Below are positions 58,442-64,000 of a DNA stretch of 64,000 nt, piece by piece. The notes beneath the pieces were generated by a model that saw nothing but the letters and a program-made list of their open reading frames with translations, did no database searches and was not told the origin of the DNA. This DNA is from Posidonia oceanica (lineage: Eukaryota > Streptophyta > Magnoliopsida > Alismatales > Posidoniaceae): the NCBI GenBank assembly GCA_037176725.1, contig JAZBRS010000039.1:21736001-21800000 (forward strand), in the 5' to 3' direction. Each line of letters opens with the position of its first letter. Position 1 is the stretch's first letter. The translations under genes were made by a program, and so were the position numbers.

Positions 58442-58461
58442 TGGCGATCACGGTGGGACTC
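58442..58461 (+). other. primer-binding site of element D
   Basis: TGGCGATCACGGTGGGACTC resembles, from memory, the complement of plant tRNA-Arg(UCG/CCG) 3' ends (TGGCGACCACAGTGGGAGTC), with three mismatches. This is a different Arg isoacceptor from the one used by A and B. Confidence 0.6.
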
Positions 58462-58462
58462 G

Positions 58463-59817
58463 ATTTCAGCCAACCTTCGTGTAATGTAAGCAAATTCATT
58501 TCCTTCTTCCCTTTTATTTTGTAGATCTAAGTGTTGTTTTCAGTTTGGAAATCGTGCGAGTAGGTTTTTCACAATACCCCAAACTTTTTGTTGTTTTTTA
58601 CTGTTTCTGACGTTAGTAAAACCTCTGGCTTCGATAGCTGGGACTATTTTACTAAGGTCAGAAGACTTTGGCATTGAGTCGCCCATCCAAGGAGCACCTG
58701 TCCAAGTCGCACCTCCAGGAGGCGACTGACAGGGGCGACACATCCTGAGTCTGTTTATACTGCAGATTATTACTGTTTTTTCGTAATTTGTGCTGTATTT
58801 TTAGATCTGCAGTAGCATAAAAAAAGAAATTTTAAAAACAATTCTTCTTGTCCACTGTGTTTTAGTTTTTTTAACTATTTCTAGGTTTGCTTTTGGTGGA
58901 AACTATTTCGTTTATATATTAAAGTAAAAGTTCCTTGAGGAAATCTTCCTCTAGTTAGAACAATTAACCTGAGCGAACCCGGGCTAGTGCAAGTCGCTCT
59001 CCCATACTCAGTGTTAATTGTGATAGCTAGATCAAGATCTTGAGGTGTCCTAAGTAGTTATTTTTTACTCCTACTTCTCCCTGAGTCAAAAATAACCCTT
59101 AGTAGATACTTGCACTTTAATATTTTATGTTTATTTACTGTTTTGTGGTTTGATCAAGTGCTGAGCCTAAGGACAGAATCCTAGGTGGAGGATCCCTCTT
59201 TAAAGAGACAAGCCCCCCATCTAGGCCCTCTTGGTGGACCCTAAGGAAGGTCAAGGAGGAGTACTTGAAAGCCAAAAATCCCAGTTACTTGTGACCCACG
59301 TAGGTTTAATTAATCAATCCATTAATTAAACACTTAAACAAGTAAAAACAACGCACTGTTTGAAACCTATTTTTCATTATTTTTCCTGACTATTGCGTGG
59401 TTTGTCCAAGACAGACCTGGTTTGCTGACTGAACAAGAGGCATAGCCGCCTGTTCAGAAGGTGCCTCGCTTAGCCGCTGGTGAAATCGGCGACTTGTTTG
59501 GCCGCCTGTAATACAAGCGACTGCAGAAAAAAAAAAAGAAACCTTTTCGTTTCAGAGTGCCTTGCTTGCAGGTATTTAATTTTACTGTTCACAGGATTGC
59601 AAGCACAAACTGTTGCAATTTCTATTTATTTTCCCTTTATTTAATCAAGTCTGTATTAATTAGTATATTGAGTCTGTAATTTCTTTCTTAAAATCTCCTG
59701 TAATAGTCTGAAATAGTCTGGACAAAAAAGAAGAAAGAAAGAAAGAAGAAAAAGAAAGAAAGAACGAAGAGAAAAGAAAAAAAAAGAGAAAAAGAAAAAA
59801 AGAAAGACAATTTCACG
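58463..59817 (+). other. D: untranslated leader
   Basis: No gene is seen. It contains several GGCGAC/GTCGCC words (58678-58740 and 59450-59530) and an A/G-only tract at 59725-59808 immediately before the gag start. Confidence 0.65.
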
Positions 59818-62535
59818 ATGGAGCTTTATCGACCAAATCAAGGGTGCATCAATATGACCTCTGCATCAACCTCTACCTCCACGGCACAACCAAGCACGGA
59901 CCCCAATGGGTTCTTATTCAAAACTTCAACTTCACAAACAGAGCAGGCAAAAACCCCAAATTTCTCGCAAGCGATGGGCCGATCATTTGAAGAAGAAAGA
60001 GAAATAAGTCACTCCCGACCATGGAGTGCCCCGTTCGAGCACACGAATCCCGGGGTAACCTCCCAAGTAGCGCCTACAACGACCGCTTCCTATCTGTCTG
60101 AGGAAGCAACTCATGAGATCTATCAACTACTAGCATGGCACCACCATCCCTCATTTAGGAGCCTACAAATCTCATCCGTCCACCAAACTTCTTTCCCAAA
60201 CTACCACCAAAACCCATTAACCACGCCCACTCACACCTACACGTGCACCACGCCACTAAACCCCACTACAAACTTTCCTACTCAAAATTCATGCACACAA
60301 TACCACACAGCACCTACCTATCATTCCATGCAGCAAACCAGGCCATCATACACAACCTATCAACAACCACAATATCCCGAGACATCATACCAACCACAAT
60401 ATCCCGGAATAACACACTCACCACAACCTCCTGCCAACGCACAATCATATTACACTCCACATCAATCCCAACCCTTCTCTCCACCTTATAACCCTCTACC
60501 ACCATCCTACTACCAAACACACGAGCACCTAAACCAGGGACAACAAGTCATGTCGGGACAGGACATCAAGAAAATGATCTGCGAAGCACTCACTGAGGCA
60601 GGAGTTACGACTAAAGCATCGATAGGGTTTGACACGTCCAAGTTTCCTCATTTTGTTCTTCCACCCAGATTCAAAATGCCAAAAATGAGGAAATACAGTG
60701 GAATAGAGAATCCAAGAGGCCATCTAGCCACATTTGCTATGGACGCTCTACCCTATCAATATGATAACGGGCTTATAATCTACCTCTTCTTTAAGAGCTT
60801 GGAGGGAGAAGCACTGGGATGGTTCAACACGCTCACAGCATATGATCTCAGTGACTTTAAGATGGTCCAGGAGAAATTTCTGTGCCAATACGTCCATCAC
60901 ATCCAGCATGAGCCTACAATGAGCGACCTCCTCGCTGAAAAGATGAAACCTGATGAGGAGTTTGCCACTTTTGCAAGTAGATGGAGGGACATGGCTGCAA
61001 GGTCTAAATGCTATATTCCTGAAGGCCAAGCTGTCGAGATCATCGCCCGAAACGCTACAGGAGCACTCAGAACAGGGCTACTGATGAGTGACCTCCAAAC
61101 ATACCCTCAGCTACACGAACGCGCTGCAAGGATCCTCCGTCACAAAGAGGATCTACCATTCTTAGAGCTCGAGGGAAGGGGCAAAAAGAAGGGCATTGGC
61201 TATACACTTGAAGGGATCACTGGTGACATGGCACAAGTCTCAATCCGATAGAAGCAGAAGGGCCAATACCAGTCTGAGCAATCACTCCTGGCCAAAGGGC
61301 AACTGACCCAGTATCAACCAGAGCAGTACCTGAGCCAATCAGCGCAGTACTAGGGGTAGTTAGTGCAGTCAATGCAGCACCAACAACAACAGCCACCTGA
61401 TTATCCAGTACATGCCCAGCAAAGATACCAGGGGCAACCACAGGGGCAGAGGAACTATCACAGTGTCCCTCCTCCACGAAGCTACAAAGGCCCTCAAAGG
61501 CCAAACTATCCTCCGCTTCCTGAATCAATCCCCGATACATTCAGGATGCTGGTTGAAAGTAGAGATCTGTAGCTCCCAGAGCCTAGTCCGAGTTATCCTA
61601 ATGCTGATATGTCCAAGTACTGCCCTTACCACTAGAACAACGGGCACACCCTTGAAGAATGCTTCACCGTCAAAGATAAAATTCATAATCTTAATGATAA
61701 GCGTGATATCATGTGGCCTGAGCTCAAAGCAAGACTAAAGGCAGCTCAACAAGGACAACAACAGATACATCAAGAACCCTCGTTCAACCATCAAGTGGCT
61801 CACGCGGATGTAGAGATCATCTTATCCACTGCTCAATCTGAGCTTACAAACATCCAGTGCATACAGGCAAATTTAGAACAAAGCCTATCAAGCAAAGAGG
61901 ACCTTAATCCTAAGGTGCCCCCAACACCTACTCTGAATCCTCATGTGCCCCAGAATTTAATGGAAGGTGACTGGTCACCCATCTATGATGAGTACACTGA
62001 CATAGATTGGCCCGACGAGGAGACAGTGGACGTTCAAATGTTCCAGGGCTTAACAGAAGAAGACTAGTTTCCCATCTACGATGAATACATGGATTCAGAC
62101 TGGTATAGAGCAGAAGCTGCACTTGGTTCACTCTGCCAAGCTCTTCAAGCAACCCAAGCAGCACAAGCAAAAGCTGATCCTCCTCCCAAGCCGCCTGACC
62201 CTACAAACAGACACACTAGGGGCAGTCATAAACACTGTGGCTATGAAGGAGAAGTTGTTACAGAGCACATCGGCAGCCATACTTCAAAAGGAGGAGGACA
62301 TCTGATAGCCTCACTCCAAGACAAAGCCACCAGGGGTACACTGCCTAGAACAGGTCAGAACGAGTCCGACTCTGACCCTCTGAAAGTAAGGACAAGGCGT
62401 AAACCAAAAGAAAGACAAGAACATGCGCCACTAGCACCTGACTACTACACACCAGGGGTAGACTTCCGCAGTCACCCCTCAGGTAAGCCCCCTCATCTGG
62501 GAAGGGAGGTGCGATGTTCCACTGAACCCGACTGA
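59818..62535 (+). pseudogene. D: gag, interrupted by six TAG codons
   Basis: One frame runs from ATG 59818 to TGA 62533-62535 (about 905 codons). Residues 1-250 are Ser/Thr/Pro/Gln/Tyr-rich. A capsid-type domain occupies residues about 285-450: FVLPPRFKMPKMRKYSGIEN, HLATFAMDALPYQYDNGLII, FFKSLEGEALGWFNTL and EFATFASRWRDMAARS. A Gln-rich segment, a zinc-knuckle-like YCPYH-NNGHTLEEC and a repeated PIYDEY acidic motif follow. In-frame TAG codons stand at 61249, 61351, 61357, 61570, 61633 and 62065; no TAA, TGA or frameshift occurs before the end. The domain is of the Tat/Athila-like Ty3/gypsy type. Confidence 0.82.
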
Positions 62536-64000
62536 GGGCAGTGATTAATTCAATTAAAACTTGTAAATAAGACTTTTTTCCTTTTACGTACTCTATTTTC
62601 CTTTACTTATCTTTATTTATCTCTAATGCTAAGTTAGATTATAAGTAATGATTGATGAGTGTGGACTATACTCAACAACTTAGAAGCATTTAGCAGAGTT
62701 GCCAAGATATTATCTAAGGTTTCCCAAGTAGAGACCGTGACACCCAGGGAAGGTCTAACCACTGGTTGTAACAACCTAAATCCATCTTTAGATCCATGGG
62801 AGTTACATACAATACACCCTTAATTAGCATGCCAAAGTCAAGAAAGAACCGAAGACCAAGTCCTAGCCAAAGGAAGAAAGTTGCATCCTAAATAGAAGAG
62901 GAACTGAACAACTAGGGTAACCTCAACCTTGTCCTGTCTGCACATACACTTGCACGGGGAGGTAAGAGAAAGGCAAGCTCGGAGCAAAGGCTTATGGTAC
63001 GAACCGCTTGCCAATTAACTTAGAAAGCGTCTAGAAAAGATGGCAGCAAAAACTACCCAAACAGAGAGGAAAGAAGGCAGCAAAGAAGCTGTCCAAGTGA
63101 GGAACAAATGAAAAAAGACAATAAAAGAAACTGTCCAACTGAGAGAGGTCAGCAAAGAGCTGTCCAAAGAGTGGAAAAGGAGCATGGCAAAAGCTGTCTA
63201 TGAGTCTAAAGCATAAATCCTAGAAAGACGCATTAAGGGCCAAGGAAAGGCAAGTGGAATTCAAGACCTAAGCCAAAGGCAAGAGCTTACTGCACTTCAA
63301 ACCTCCTCCACCTATCTCACTCACAGACAAGGGGCAAGGAATCCTAGAAGTTCAGGGACTGATTAAACGAAGGAAACAACAATCAAACCAAGGCTAGTAT
63401 GAGGTTCTAAGTTCTCAACAAACTAGGCATGTTAGAAGGAAAAGCTCTCTCACCCTAGATAATACCAGGCAATGCTACAAGGTCTTCAAGTAAGAAGGTT
63501 GTGACTGCACTCATCAATCCAAAAACTACCAAAAAAATCAAAAAATCCAAAATCCAAAAATCAGAAAATCCAAAATCTAAAAATCAGAAATCCCAAAATA
63601 CCAAAAAAAATCAGAAAGTCTAAAAATTCAAAAAAAAAAATTAAAAAAAAAGAGAGAAAAAAAGCAAGAAAACCAACAAAAAAAGAAGTACCATCCACCC
63701 TACATACAAGTGAAACCTTAGTAAGTAGGAAAACTGGAATTAGTCTGGCCGATGATGCAACAATCATTTCACCTCGGATTCGGAGTCAACGTCCTACTCA
63801 AGCGTGTCTCACGGCTTGGGTGCGTTTTCTCAACAAAGACATTGCTTCTGCAATAATCTTTAGAGCATCTACAGATGACTCACAATCAACGTCTACTGGG
63901 CTCTGATTTTCCATCTCTCCGCTGAGGCCAAGACTAATTCCCTCCACCTAGTTCCCAAGCATGTTGATTAAGTAATGACTTTATCTCCTATACAAGTATA
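62536..64000 (+). other. D: non-coding region after gag
   Basis: No protein domain is seen in any frame. Contents are an AT-rich stretch, a purine-rich part with repeated AGCTGTCCAA words (63087-63210), an A-rich run of AAAATCC/AAAATCAGAAA units (63525-63665), and unique sequence to the window end. Confidence 0.6.

Larger units (their letters stand above)
57029..64000 (+). mobile_element. Element D: Ty3/gypsy-type element with LTR, PBS and gag; runs off the window
   Basis: D begins with TGTAGATATCCC within A's 5' LTR. It has a 1.4-kb LTR, an Arg-type PBS, a 1.35-kb leader and a gag with six in-frame TAG codons. No protease, RT or integrase is visible in the 1.46 kb after gag. It may be gag-only and non-autonomous, or its pol may lie beyond the window. 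The 3' LTR and the second target-site copy are not in view. Confidence 0.75.

Overview
This window looks like intergenic DNA from a large, repeat-rich plant genome, most likely an angiosperm. I see no host protein gene, tRNA or rRNA gene. Nearly every base can be assigned to a nested stack of LTR retrotransposons of the Ty3/gypsy Tat/Ogre lineage. The evidence is LTRs of 3 to 6 kb, primer-binding sites that resemble the complement of plant tRNA-Arg 3' ends, Tat-type gag, protease, reverse transcriptase and integrase motifs, an extra plant-mobile-domain-like ORF after integrase, and hypervariable tandem repeats before the 3' LTR. The species cannot be named from the sequence.

Layout. Element A (minus strand, about 5998-57028, oldest, heavily decayed) is the scaffold. 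Read in its own direction it has: the 5' LTR (54906-57028, cut by element D), PBS (54887-54904), leader, gag (about 46320-43441), protease, linker (interrupted at 41832/16894), RT, RNase H, integrase (to 12596), an extra ORF (11206-10004), a 3' tandem-repeat region, PPT, and the 3' LTR (8175-5998, cut by element E). Four insertions sit in A. E (plus) contributes only its 3' tail and 3' LTR (1-5997). B (minus, 16895-41831) is complete from LTR to LTR, with target duplication GTATC, and lies in A's linker. C (plus, 46824-54364) is a solo LTR with target duplication ATGGC in A's leader; it carries a retroposed DUF4283/zinc-knuckle pseudogene (47653-49169). D (plus, 57029 to the window end) lies in A's 5' LTR and shows an LTR, PBS, leader and a decayed gag with no visible pol.

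How the parts work. In a working element of this type the LTR supplies promoter and polyadenylation signals, tRNA-Arg primes at the PBS, gag builds the particle, and protease, RT/RNase H and integrase mature, copy and insert the genome. Here A and D are broken by many stops. B has lost RT, RNase H and the N-terminal part of integrase and has a one-base gag frameshift, yet its two LTRs are almost identical and its 400-residue extra ORF is fully open. B therefore looks like a recent insertion of a defective element, or one that decayed soon after inserting.

Most interesting signals: (1) hairpin arrays near the 3' ends of elements A, B and D whose arms change together between copies, including a 12-bp hairpin with a compensatory base-pair change and five stem-loops with identical 9-base loops in the D LTR; (2) the intact plant-mobile-domain-like ORF in B; (3) a decay signature in which premature stops are almost all TAG, as expected from deamination of methylated CAG sites.
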